64,000 bases of DNA, from the NCBI GenBank assembly GCA_034927345.1, contig JAYFQE010000012.1, positions 82,900-146,899 of the forward strand, in the 5' to 3' direction. This document shows positions 16,769-25,603 of this stretch, piece by piece. The stretch comes from JAYFQE01 sp034927345 (GTDB lineage Bacteria; Bacillota; Clostridia; Saccharofermentanales; UBA5734). The notes below the pieces were generated by a model. The model worked only from the letters and a program-made list of their open reading frames with translations. It did not search any database and was not told where the DNA came from. The translations under genes and the position numbers were made by a program. Each line of letters opens with the position of its first letter. Position 1 is the stretch's first letter.

Positions 16769-18697
16769 ATGAATATTCCGGTAAAGGCTTTATCTCAACA
16801 TCCGACGATTCAATTTGCCGCGCAGGAGCTGGTTCGCTACCGGCATCTGATGGATGATGAAATAGAGAACAGCAGCCCGGACTCATCGGCCGGACAAACG
16901 ATCCGGATCGGTTTGATGGCCGATTTGCTGCCCGGGCGTACGGTTTCGGGCAATCCATTTGACGATGAGATTGTCCTGCAGATCGAACGGGGAGGCGGCA
17001 TTCTGGCCGGAGCAAATCCCCGCAGCTGCTTGTTGGCCGTTTACCGGCTGCTGCGGGAGGCCGGCTGCCGTTTTTTACGGCCCGGTCCGGCCGGCGAACT
17101 GATTCCCAAAATCAATTGGTCCGGTCTGACGGTTCATATCGATGAAAAACCTTCATATCGCCATCGCGGATTATGCATTGAAGGCGCTGTCTCCAAAGAA
17201 ATTTTTCTCGGCATCCTCGATTGGCTGCCCAAAAACGGCATGAACGCCTATTTTATCCAGTTTCGTGAGGCTTTTACTTTTTTTGATCGCTGGTATGATC
17301 ACAAGCATAATCCTTTCGTTCCGTCGGAGGCTAAAAGTCTTGAAGAAGTTCGGGCGATCATTGCCGAAGGAACAGCGGCCATAAGCTTGCGCAGCTTGAT
17401 CTACCACGCCGTCGGTCACGGCTGGACTTGCGAACCCTTCGGCATTCCCGGCCTGAGCTGGGAATCCGTGCCGGAGATACCCGCCGGCGCCGCCCGGTAT
17501 TTTGCCGAACTGAACGGCAAGCGCGAGCTCTTTGGCGGCGTTCCCCTGAATACAAATTTATGTTATGGCAATCCGCAGGTCAGCGACATCATTGTCAACA
17601 GCATCGTGGATTACGCTGCTGAACATCCGGAAGTGGACTTGATTCATTTCTGGCTGGCCGACGGCGTGAACAATCACTGCGAGTGCCCTCTGTGCCGCGA
17701 TACCCGTCCGGCCGATTTCTATGTGGCCATGCTGAATGAACTGGATGAACACTTGACGGCGCACCATTTGCCGCACCGCATTGTTTTTTTGATTTATGTG
17801 GATCTGTTATGGGCGCCGGAACATGAGCGCTTAAATAATCCCAATCGTTTCGTCCTGATGTTTGCGCCGATCACCAGAACCTACAGTCAGCCGTTCACGC
17901 CCGGAAGCAGGCTGCCCGCGCTGCCGCCTTATAAACGTAATCATCTGACCTTCCCCAAATCGGCCGGCGAGAATTTGGCTTTTCTCAAACCGTGGCAGTC
18001 GCTGATGACCGAGGGCCAGAAGAACGGCGACAGCTTTGATTTTGACTATCATCTGATGTGGGATCATTACAAAGACCCGGGATATGAAGCTCTGGCCGCC
18101 GTTCTGCATGCCGATCTGGCTAATCTGGCCGGCATGGGGCTGAACGGCCTGATCAGCTGCCAAGTGCAGCGGACCTTTTTCCCCAGCCCGCTGTTAATGG
18201 CTGTGATGGCGCAAACGCTGTGGAACCGGCAGATCAGCCTGGATGCCATCATCCGGGATGTTTATGATTCAGCCTTCGGTTCCGACGGGGGAAAAGTCCA
18301 TGCTTTTCTCAGCCAGATTTCCACCTTGTTTCATTCGGCCTGGCTCCGTCTGGAAGAACCTCTGCTCAATCCGGAACAAGCTGAGCGGCTGACCCGGATC
18401 GCGCCGCTGGCAACTTCATTTGCTCCGATTATCCAGACTCATCTGGCTGACCCGGATCCCTGCCGCCGCCAGTCCTGGTATTTACTGTCTCTGTATACGG
18501 ACTATATGCTGCTGCTGGCTGATTTTTGCCACGCCGTGGCTTCAGATCAGGTCGAAATTGCCGGCAAACGGTTGTCGGCGTTAAAAAACTGGGTTTTTGC
18601 CCATGAGCCGCAGCTGGTTTATGTTTTCGACAGTGAAATTATGGTTTCAGTCTTTGACGGACTCTATCAGACGATGACAAATAACCGCCGCTCCTGA
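16769..18697 (+). CDS. DUF4838-type glycoside-hydrolase-like protein
   Basis: A 642-residue protein of the DUF4838 type. An N-terminal GH20/GH67-type beta/alpha accessory domain (about 1-110, with the pattern ILAGANPRSCLLAVYRLLREAG) precedes a TIM-barrel-like domain (about 125-450). HFWLADGVNN followed by CECPLC near 295-310 is characteristic. There is no signal peptide. The activity of DUF4838 proteins is largely uncharacterised; they resemble alpha-glucuronidase (GH67) and GH20 folds and sit in glycan loci. It is last in its operon and converges on the c-di-GMP gene at 18758. Confidence 0.7.
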   Translation: MNIPVKALSQHPTIQFAAQELVRYRHLMDDEIENSSPDSSAGQTIRIGLMADLLPGRTVSGNPFDDEIVLQIERGGGILAGANPRSCLLAVYRLLREAGCRFLRPGPAGELIPKINWSGLTVHIDEKPSYRHRGLCIEGAVSKEIFLGILDWLPKNGMNAYFIQFREAFTFFDRWYDHKHNPFVPSEAKSLEEVRAIIAEGTAAISLRSLIYHAVGHGWTCEPFGIPGLSWESVPEIPAGAARYFAELNGKRELFGGVPLNTNLCYGNPQVSDIIVNSIVDYAAEHPEVDLIHFWLADGVNNHCECPLCRDTRPADFYVAMLNELDEHLTAHHLPHRIVFLIYVDLLWAPEHERLNNPNRFVLMFAPITRTYSQPFTPGSRLPALPPYKRNHLTFPKSAGENLAFLKPWQSLMTEGQKNGDSFDFDYHLMWDHYKDPGYEALAAVLHADLANLAGMGLNGLISCQVQRTFFPSPLLMAVMAQTLWNRQISLDAIIRDVYDSAFGSDGGKVHAFLSQISTLFHSAWLRLEEPLLNPEQAERLTRIAPLATSFAPIIQTHLADPDPCRRQSWYLLSLYTDYMLLLADFCHAVASDQVEIAGKRLSALKNWVFAHEPQLVYVFDSEIMVSVFDGLYQTMTNNRRS

Positions 18698-18757
18698 AAA
18701 CATCGGCCCGGCCGGTTCATCTGACGGTGTTCCGGCCGGCGCTGCCGCCTCGAATGT

Positions 18758-20557
18758 TCAAATGCTGCCCTTTCCCCAGAGCAGGAAACTGCTGCCGTTT
18801 ATTTGCTTGCATTGCTTCTGGACTTTGTCCGCTTGCTCCGACAAACTGAAAATGCTGCCAAACAATCGGCTCTCGTTGATGATGCCGGCGATGGACAAAG
18901 ACAGCAGCGGGATCTGCCGTTCGCCGCCGGTCTGCGTTTTTATCAGGGAGTAGCCTCTGGTCCAATCGGTCCGCGAATAATAGGCCGATAAAGTCCGGTC
19001 GAAATCGTGGATTATGCTACGGCAGGCTTCGGCAGGGTCTGTTTCATCCAGAATAGCAATAAAATCATCCCCGCCGCGATGACCGAGAAAATCATTCTGT
19101 GCAATATTCCGGCCGATAACAACAGACAATTGCTTGATGATGATATCTCCGTTTTCAAAACCATAAACATCGTTATAGGCTTTAAATCGATCAATATCCA
19201 GATACAGAACACTAAAAGGCCGCTCGGAAGCGATGCATCGTTCCAGACATTGCTCGATGATGATATTGCCGGGCAATTCGGTCAGCGGATTCAAATGCCG
19301 GGCATTGGCCACTTCAATTTCCATGGCCTTTTCCAAAAGGCTCTTGATCGTGACCAGCCCGAAATAACGGCCTTCGCGGCTGATGGTTATGAAATCATAA
19401 AGACTGTTCTGATCACGGGACATGGCCAGTTTGGATACAACATCAATCGGCGTGCTTTCATCAACATTAAGAAACTCGCGGTTCATGATAATCGACAAGG
19501 GTTTATCTGAATACAGGCTGTATTCATACAGTCCGCTCAGCTTCTCCCGCAGCCGTTGTTTGGTGATGACGCCGACCGCCTTGCCGTCCTCGGTAATGCA
19601 GAAACCGGGGCAGGCGGCGTTTTTACGCAACAGGTCTTCAGCCTGGGAGATCAGAATATTGGCTTGCAGGCTCATTTGGTTTTCACAGATATCGCCGATT
19701 TGGATGTTGGATAATCTATAGCCGTAAAGATGATTTTTCTTGATGTTGGCAGCTTTGATGATCTGCGCCACCTCGTCTTTGAGACGGGGCAGGGTACGGG
19801 ACGGCTTTTGAATGAAAAACCCCTGACCGTAATGGACGCCGATCTTGATCAGGGTTTCCAGCTCCCGGCGGGTTTCTATCCCTTCGCCGATCAGGAAAGT
19901 ATGAGTCAGATTGGAGAATTCGACCATACTTTTGACCAAGGCTTGTTTCATGGTATCTTTGTCGATTCTATTGATCAATTTCTGATCCAGTTTAAGGTAA
20001 TGCGGGTGGATGTCGGAGATGAGATTTAAGCCGGAATAACCGGCGCCCGCGTCGTCAATCGCCAATTTGTAATTCTGGCTTTTGTAATGATCGACAATCT
20101 GGATAAAATTATTGATGTTTTCAATCGCGTTGCTTTCCGTTATTTCAAAAACGATGCTATCCGGATTCGTCGAATAACGTTGCAGGTAGTTTTGCGTAAA
20201 GACATCCTTAAACTGCTGGTTGTTCATCGTGCTGGGATCGACATTGAGAAACAGTTTTCCCCGCTTCTGGTGTTTTTGATAGGACTGCAGCGCCTTATTC
20301 CGGCATAACCAATCCAGTTCCCAAAGCAGGTGATTTTGCTGCGTGATAGTGAAAAGGACAATCGGCATGTGCAGCGCCGTATCGGCAGGCCCGCGGCTCA
20401 GCGCTTCATAACCGAGGACCGAAGCGTCGCGCAAGGAAACGATCGGCTGAAAGACCGTTGTAATCAGGCCGGCGTCGAGAATTTTCCGAAGTAGCAACAG
20501 ATTGGCATCCTGGTCAGCCAAAGGATTGGGGAACAGCGGTTTGACGATGGTGTCCAA
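18758..20557 (-). CDS. EAL-CBS-GGDEF cyclic-di-GMP signalling protein
   Basis: A 599-residue cytoplasmic protein. The EAL phosphodiesterase domain (about 20-270) keeps its key residues: Glu51 in YEALSRG, LFLNVDPS, FEITES, AIDDAGAGYSGL, the Lys of LKLDQ, EGIET and YGQGFF. A pair of CBS modules (about 275-410) follows, then a GGDEF domain (about 430-590) with signature GGDDF and substrate motif DIDRFKAYNDVYGFENGD. The inhibitory RxxD site is AQND, so product feedback is probably lost. CBS domains suggest nucleotide control. The start is TTG, with AAAGGGG 7 bases upstream. It could both make and degrade c-di-GMP. A monocistronic gene between sugar modules. Confidence 0.88.
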   Translation of the reverse strand: MDTIVKPLFPNPLADQDANLLLLRKILDAGLITTVFQPIVSLRDASVLGYEALSRGPADTALHMPIVLFTITQQNHLLWELDWLCRNKALQSYQKHQKRGKLFLNVDPSTMNNQQFKDVFTQNYLQRYSTNPDSIVFEITESNAIENINNFIQIVDHYKSQNYKLAIDDAGAGYSGLNLISDIHPHYLKLDQKLINRIDKDTMKQALVKSMVEFSNLTHTFLIGEGIETRRELETLIKIGVHYGQGFFIQKPSRTLPRLKDEVAQIIKAANIKKNHLYGYRLSNIQIGDICENQMSLQANILISQAEDLLRKNAACPGFCITEDGKAVGVITKQRLREKLSGLYEYSLYSDKPLSIIMNREFLNVDESTPIDVVSKLAMSRDQNSLYDFITISREGRYFGLVTIKSLLEKAMEIEVANARHLNPLTELPGNIIIEQCLERCIASERPFSVLYLDIDRFKAYNDVYGFENGDIIIKQLSVVIGRNIAQNDFLGHRGGDDFIAILDETDPAEACRSIIHDFDRTLSAYYSRTDWTRGYSLIKTQTGGERQIPLLSLSIAGIINESRLFGSIFSLSEQADKVQKQCKQINGSSFLLWGKGSI

Positions 20558-20682
20558 TGTAAAACCCCTTTCATGCTCCCTTACATTTTACAAGAGATAA
20601 CTCAAAACGTAGTCATGGCAGATTAAAATGAAATTACAACTCTCTTTCGATCCTGTTGCGAAGCAGCGGACCGTTGATAAAA

Positions 20683-20718
20683 AGCCATGCCGCATCATCA
20701 TGATGAAACGGCATGGCT
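20683..20718 (-). terminator. Terminator of the rhamnose operon
   Basis: A perfect 10-base stem (AGCCATGCCG/CGGCATGGCT, arms 20683-20692 and 20709-20718) followed on the minus strand by a T-run. It lies just beyond the stop of the GH78 gene. Confidence 0.75.
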
Positions 20719-20754
20719 CTTGTACCGGGCGTCGATTTTATCGTTCTTTAGCCG

Positions 20755-22950
20755 TTATAAATCCCATTCATGTTCGCCGGCCGGGAATTCCTGCCCGCGG
20801 AAAACGCCGGTTACGCCGGCCGGCAGGGAGATCTTGAGGTGAATCCGGGCGGAACCGGCCTGATTGATACGCTGCCAGTCAACCGCGACGCGGCCGTGCA
20901 CCGTGTCGCAATAACCGCGGCAAAAATCCAGATCCGGCAGGAAAACCGGTGAGAACAAGACGCGGGCATATCCGGGCATATCCGGATCCGGATTGATGCC
21001 GGCCAGATTTCTGATCAGCCAGGCCATGAAGTGGGAATACATATGATGGTTTTTAGAATTTCCCGGCTGCCAGGTTTCCCATAATGTTGTCGCTCCGCCC
21101 TCGATCCATCGGGTATAGGAAGGATAACCACGCGCCGTGATGATCCGGTACGCGTATTCAGGCGCGCCGATCAACGTTAAAGCTTCATAAAGATGGCGGA
21201 GACCGACCATACCGCAATAATGGTGGAAATCATGTTCTTCGACCGTCTGCTTCAGTTGGGCGGCTAACGGCGCCAGATGATCATACAAGCCGTGGACGAT
21301 CAGCATGGCCACCGCGGTTTGCTCATGAACCGTACAAGTGCCGTCCGGCTTTATATAGGCGGCTTTAAGCAAGACGGCCAACCGTGACTGTTCTTTTTCG
21401 CATTCGGCCGCGGCGGCCAGGTCTCCGGCGCGCCGGGCGGCCAGGACCGCTATTTTCAGACATTTGACGGTTAAAACCGTATCGGTCAATTCTTTAGGCG
21501 TGGGCGGTGAATCCAGGGAATCAAACGGTCCGGCCCAGTCGCCAAGGCCAAAGCCGATCAATCCATGATCGCCGGCCCGGCTCAGAAGATAAGCCAGGTG
21601 ACGCCGAAAATACGGCAGGCTCTGAATCAGCGGCTGATCGTCGCCGGTCTGCAGATAAATCTGGTACGGCACTTCAAAGAGGACCCCGCTGGACACCGGG
21701 CCTGTGCCCCATTCGTAACCCCAGGCAGGCGTAGGAATGATGCCGGGAACCGCTCCGTCCTCACGCAGTGAATCCTGAATATCGACCAGCCACTTTTTGA
21801 AAAAGCGGACGGTACCGAAATTGATCATCATTTGTTCCGCCGAGGATTGGGCGTCATTGGCCCAGCCCAGTTTCTCGCGGGTCGGACAATCGGTCGGCAC
21901 ATGCTGCAGGTTGGAGAGCGTTGCCATCCGGCCAAGCTGATACAATTGGTTGAGGACCGGATCAGAACATTCAAAACCGGCTGTCTGCGGGACATCCAGA
22001 TGGATGAAAATACCGGAAACCATAGACAAATCAGGATTCTTGACACCGCTAAGCTCAATATAGCGAAATCCGTGGTACGTAAAACGGGGCGACCAATCCA
22101 GCTGGCTGCCGTCACAAATCAGGCGATCAGTTTGAAAGGGACTTTCCGGATAGAATTCATCCATATGATTGAGCTGCAAAGTCAAATCCGGATTAAGCTG
22201 CTCGGTATAGCGGATGGTTATCCTGTCGCCTGCCGCCTGCTGGATCCGCAGACGGATAAAACCGGCGATATTCTGGCCGATGTCGAAAATGCAGCGGCCG
22301 TCCGGGGTGAGCTGCATGGACTGCGCCGGATATTCTGCGCAAGCCCGCACCGGTTCGCAGGGATATTCGCGGAAAATGCCTTGCGGCGGCGTAAAATCGA
22401 AAATCGCCGGCTGCCAGGATGATTCATCGCAATCCAGAGTGTTCCAGTCCGGATCCGCCAGCCTGGCGTCATAAGTTTCGCCGGAACGCAGCTGATTGAA
22501 CAGAATCGGCGATTGATCTTTGGCCAGCCAGGAATCATTACTGGACAGGACGACCTGTCCGTCGACAGTCAGTTCAAAAATAAATTTCGGATTGTCGCGC
22601 CATGCCGCCTGATTATGATGCCAGGGCGACGGGTGCGTTTCATTATACCAGCTGTTGCCGCAGATCAAGGCGGCGACATTATCGCCAGGCGCCAGTAAAG
22701 CGGCGACATCATAAACGTTGTACCAGAGCGTCCGCCGATAATCGCCGGCCGGCGCCGCCAGCAAATCCTGGCTGACCGGCCGGCCGTTCAGCCAGCAATA
22801 GCCGGCTCCCAGACAGCAGACAGCCAGGCTGGCCGTGCGAAAAGCCGGCAGACGGAAACGCCGCCGGAACAATGGCGCCGGATTCCTGTCTTGGTAGTTT
22901 TGTTCAAAGGGAAGCGCTGTTTTAATAAAGGCAGCTGATGAAAAAGCCAT
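20755..22950 (-). CDS. Alpha-L-rhamnosidase, GH78
   Basis: A 731-residue cytoplasmic rhamnosidase. It has N-terminal beta-sandwich domains (to about 290; GAGYCWLNGRPV and SWYNETHP are typical) and an (alpha/alpha)6 catalytic barrel with the family signatures DCPTREKLGWANDAQ (Glu359) and EGGATTLWETW (Glu625), the expected acid/base pair of this inverting family. A C-terminal beta domain closes it. I take ATG 22950; an in-frame TTG at 22962 abuts the GGAAGG ribosome site and is less likely. No signal peptide. It releases L-rhamnose from imported rhamnosides for the isomerase encoded just upstream at 22989. Confidence 0.92.
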   Translation of the reverse strand: MAFSSAAFIKTALPFEQNYQDRNPAPLFRRRFRLPAFRTASLAVCCLGAGYCWLNGRPVSQDLLAAPAGDYRRTLWYNVYDVAALLAPGDNVAALICGNSWYNETHPSPWHHNQAAWRDNPKFIFELTVDGQVVLSSNDSWLAKDQSPILFNQLRSGETYDARLADPDWNTLDCDESSWQPAIFDFTPPQGIFREYPCEPVRACAEYPAQSMQLTPDGRCIFDIGQNIAGFIRLRIQQAAGDRITIRYTEQLNPDLTLQLNHMDEFYPESPFQTDRLICDGSQLDWSPRFTYHGFRYIELSGVKNPDLSMVSGIFIHLDVPQTAGFECSDPVLNQLYQLGRMATLSNLQHVPTDCPTREKLGWANDAQSSAEQMMINFGTVRFFKKWLVDIQDSLREDGAVPGIIPTPAWGYEWGTGPVSSGVLFEVPYQIYLQTGDDQPLIQSLPYFRRHLAYLLSRAGDHGLIGFGLGDWAGPFDSLDSPPTPKELTDTVLTVKCLKIAVLAARRAGDLAAAAECEKEQSRLAVLLKAAYIKPDGTCTVHEQTAVAMLIVHGLYDHLAPLAAQLKQTVEEHDFHHYCGMVGLRHLYEALTLIGAPEYAYRIITARGYPSYTRWIEGGATTLWETWQPGNSKNHHMYSHFMAWLIRNLAGINPDPDMPGYARVLFSPVFLPDLDFCRGYCDTVHGRVAVDWQRINQAGSARIHLKISLPAGVTGVFRGQEFPAGEHEWDL

Positions 22951-22988
22951 GAGAAACACCAACCTTCCAGCTGATTTATCTAAAAAAA

Positions 22989-24257
22989 TTAACCGCGCCG
23001 GCTTTGCACATCGGCCTCATAACGTTTTAAGCTCTGCAGCCAATCGGTACTGACCCCGGTATCCTGTTGCAGGCAAAGCTGATCCCAAACGGCCTGGACC
23101 GGCAGATTTTTGAATTCTTCCATCAGGATCAGGCGGGAAGTAAAATCACCGGCTGCTTCCGCTTCTTCGAGCAAATGACTGGGTTCCAGCAAGGCCGAGA
23201 GCAAAGCTTTGCCGGCGGACCGCAAGCCGATGATCCAGGCGGCGACCCGGTTGATGCTGGCGTCGAAATAATCCAGGCCAATATGAACTTGGCCGAGAAA
23301 ATTACCCCGTTTCAATTCCAGCATTAGGTTGGACAGATCGTCGCCCTGAATCAGGACATGATCGCTGTCCCAACGAATACCCCGGCTGACATGCAGGAGG
23401 ACGTCGTCGATTTGCAAAGCGATTGCCGACAGCTTGTCGACAACTGATTCGGTCGGATGATAATGCCCGGTGTCCAGGCAAACGCCAAGGCCGTGCCGGG
23501 CGGCGTAAGCCAGATAAAATTCATGCGAACCGACTGTAAAGCTTTCCAGGCCGATGCCAAACAGTTTGCCTTCCAGAACATCAATGACATCCTGATGATC
23601 GTAGGTTTCGGCAAAAATCTGATCCAGCGAATCCAGCAGGTTTTCCCGATAAAGCCGGCGATTGGCCGGAATATCTTTTAAGCCGTCGGGAATCCAGATG
23701 TTGTTGACGCAAGGCGTTCCAAGTTCGCGTCCGAAGGCGGCGGAAATCGCCCGGGCGCTTTTGCCGGCCTTAATCCAGTAATCACGGACATCCCGGCGCC
23801 GGGAGGCCAGCGAGAAACCGTCGATCATCATCGGATGAGTAAAAAACGAGGCGTTGAAGTCCAGTCCGTATCCCCGGTCTTTAGCCCAGGCCAGCCAGCC
23901 GGAAAAATCATCGGCCGTCAGTTCGTTGCGCGGCGTCGGCCTGACAGGCTCGGCATACATGCTGTGCAGGTTAACCCGGTGTTTGCAGGGAGAGCAGGCA
24001 AAAGCCTGTTCGATATCCCGGCGCAGTTCATCACCGTTTCTGGCGGCTCCCGGATATTGGCCGGTGACCAGGTTCTGGCTGGCTGCTCCGCCGACATCCT
24101 CAAATCCCCGGACATCATCGCCTTGCCAGCAATGCAGGGATATCGGTATCTGCCTGAACGCGGCGATCGCAGCCTCGGTATCGATGCCAAATTCGGCGTA
24201 AATCGATTGAGCGGCCTGATAATTCTGGTTAATTCGTTTTTCTTGATGCTGATACAT
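22989..24257 (-). CDS. rhaA: L-rhamnose isomerase
   Basis: A 422-residue enzyme that converts L-rhamnose to L-rhamnulose in the cytoplasm. Family motifs are clear: ISLHCWQGDDVRGFED near the N-terminus, RVNLHSMYAEP near 95, CLDTGHYHPTE near 260 and LLHVSRGIRWDSDHV near 286-300, supplying the two-metal site. Length fits RhaA (about 420). ATG 24257 has AGGAG 10 bases upstream; GTG 24263 is the alternative. It is the first gene of a two-gene operon with GH78, behind a strong promoter and palindromic operator. No rhamnulokinase or rhamnulose-1-phosphate aldolase gene is in the window. Confidence 0.95.
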   Translation of the reverse strand: MYQHQEKRINQNYQAAQSIYAEFGIDTEAAIAAFRQIPISLHCWQGDDVRGFEDVGGAASQNLVTGQYPGAARNGDELRRDIEQAFACSPCKHRVNLHSMYAEPVRPTPRNELTADDFSGWLAWAKDRGYGLDFNASFFTHPMMIDGFSLASRRRDVRDYWIKAGKSARAISAAFGRELGTPCVNNIWIPDGLKDIPANRRLYRENLLDSLDQIFAETYDHQDVIDVLEGKLFGIGLESFTVGSHEFYLAYAARHGLGVCLDTGHYHPTESVVDKLSAIALQIDDVLLHVSRGIRWDSDHVLIQGDDLSNLMLELKRGNFLGQVHIGLDYFDASINRVAAWIIGLRSAGKALLSALLEPSHLLEEAEAAGDFTSRLILMEEFKNLPVQAVWDQLCLQQDTGVSTDWLQSLKRYEADVQSRRG

Positions 24258-24336
24258 CGTCACTCATCTCCTGTTTTTAGATTTGGTCAAGAAACACATT
24301 TCGGTTAAATAATACGGAAAATAAACAATACATGAC

Positions 24337-24354
24337 AATTAAAGCGCTTTAATT
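24337..24354. promoter_or_regulatory. LacI-type operator of the rhaA operon
   Basis: A perfect 18-base palindrome, AATTAAAGCGCTTTAATT, directly downstream of the minus-strand -10 box, so it covers the transcription start of rhaA. The central CG and the position fit a LacI-family operator; the divergent LacI gene at 24471 is the obvious binder. Confidence 0.75.
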
Positions 24355-24356
24355 TC

Positions 24357-24385
24357 ATATTATCCAAGAATTAACGCTTTGTCAA
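24357..24385 (-). promoter_or_regulatory. Promoter of the rhaA-GH78 operon
   Basis: A near-consensus minus-strand promoter: TTGACA (24380-24385), a 17-base spacer, and TAATAT (24357-24362). The palindromic operator lies immediately downstream. Confidence 0.85.
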
Positions 24386-24415
24386 CAAACGCGCGCCGGA
24401 AAAATCCGGTTTTCG

Positions 24416-24444
24416 TTGACAGCGTAAAGTTCGCATGCTATTTT
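24416..24444 (+). promoter_or_regulatory. Promoter of the LacI-family regulator gene
   Basis: TTGACA (24416-24421), a 17-base spacer and TATTTT (24439-24444), divergent from the rhaA promoter. An imperfect inverted repeat links the two -35 regions (AACGCTTTGTCAAC near 24373 and GTTGACAGCGT near 24415), which could be a second operator. Confidence 0.7.
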
Positions 24445-24470
24445 TTAAGGGTAAATCATAAAGAAGTCAG

Positions 24471-25511
24471 GTGAATGATCTGATTACGATCAATGATGTC
24501 GCCCGGGCCGCTCAGGTATCCACGGCAACCGTGTCGCTGGCCTTAAATGGCAACCCCTGTGTCAAACAGCAAACCCGCGAACGGATCATCCGGATTGCCA
24601 AAGAACTAGGCTACTCCCCCAATCGGCTGGCCCAGGGACTGGCGCGCCGGAAGAGCGGGCTGATCGGATTGGCCGTGCCGGATATCGAAAGCCTTTATTA
24701 TGGCAAGATTGTCCGGCATATCGATGAAGCGGCCGGACAGAACGGTTATCAGCTGACTTTAGCCATTTCCAACGACAATCCGGAAACGGAACGGAAAATA
24801 ATCGGCAAATTCATCGATCAACAAGTTGAGGGCTTGATTGTAGCTCCAATTAACCAGCCTGTTCAACAAGTCAATTATTTTCAGGAACTGGTGAAGACTA
24901 AAATTCCCTGCGTTTTTATCACAGCCTATTATCCTCAATTAAAAGCGCCTTATGTCATGGCCGACCTGCAAGCCGGCAGTTGTGTTTTGGCAGAACATCT
25001 TCTCAGCCAGGGGCGGCGTCACTTGTGTTTCTTATCGGGCTGTCCTGAAGTCATCACCACCCAAATCCGCACAGCCGGCTTAGAAGAAGCCGTGCGGAAG
25101 GCCGCCGGCCGGCAGGCGCCAAAGGCCAGCCTGCGCATTATCGCCTGCCAGAGACTTGATTATGCGGCCGGCTATGAACAGGCTTGTCTGCTATTAAAAC
25201 AGAATCTGCCGGTTGACGCCATCATCACGATTAACGATGAAATGGCTTTAGGCGCTTTGAACGCGGCAATCAGCCTGGGCTTTGACATTCCCGGCCAACT
25301 GGCGGTCGCCGGTTACGACAATATGATTTTCTCCAGCGCCGCGACGGTGCCGATTACGACCGTCGACCAGAATATCGATCTGATGTGCCGGCAGGCTGTC
25401 GACATGCTGATGACTATGATGAAACAAAGCGGGCAAGAAGCAAACGGACATCCGTCCGGAATCATGCTGGAACCCCGTCTGGTTATCCGCCGCTCAACAG
25501 AGCGTCCGTAA
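24471..25511 (+). CDS. LacI-family repressor of the rhamnose operon
   Basis: A 346-residue LacI-family regulator. The helix-turn-helix and hinge are at residues 4-60 (TINDVARAAQVSTATVSLALN; SPNRLAQGLARRKSG), followed by a periplasmic-binding-protein-like effector domain (IGLAVPDIES onward; INDEMALGALNAA near 260). The start is a GTG with only a weak AAGAAG ribosome site. It is divergent from rhaA and probably represses that operon through the palindrome at 24337, with rhamnose, rhamnulose or a rhamnoside as inducer. A strong terminator follows. Confidence 0.9.
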   Translation: MNDLITINDVARAAQVSTATVSLALNGNPCVKQQTRERIIRIAKELGYSPNRLAQGLARRKSGLIGLAVPDIESLYYGKIVRHIDEAAGQNGYQLTLAISNDNPETERKIIGKFIDQQVEGLIVAPINQPVQQVNYFQELVKTKIPCVFITAYYPQLKAPYVMADLQAGSCVLAEHLLSQGRRHLCFLSGCPEVITTQIRTAGLEEAVRKAAGRQAPKASLRIIACQRLDYAAGYEQACLLLKQNLPVDAIITINDEMALGALNAAISLGFDIPGQLAVAGYDNMIFSSAATVPITTVDQNIDLMCRQAVDMLMTMMKQSGQEANGHPSGIMLEPRLVIRRSTERP

Positions 25512-25532
25512 CCGCCCGAAAACTCCGGCAGA

Positions 25533-25575
25533 CGCAAAAAGACCGGAGAATATAGGTTTCTCCGGCCTTTTTGCG
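25533..25575. terminator. Bidirectional terminator between convergent genes
   Basis: An 18-base stem with one mismatch (arms 25533-25550 and 25558-25575) containing A-run and T-run sides, so it can terminate the LacI gene from the left and the aminotransferase operon from the right. Confidence 0.85.
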
Positions 25576-25603
25576 GTACATTAAGCAGATTCAGCCTGTT
25601 TAA

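Noticed and set aside
18698..18757. A terminator between the convergent DUF4838 and c-di-GMP genes
   Set aside because: The short gap is GC-rich, but I found no stem followed by a T-run.
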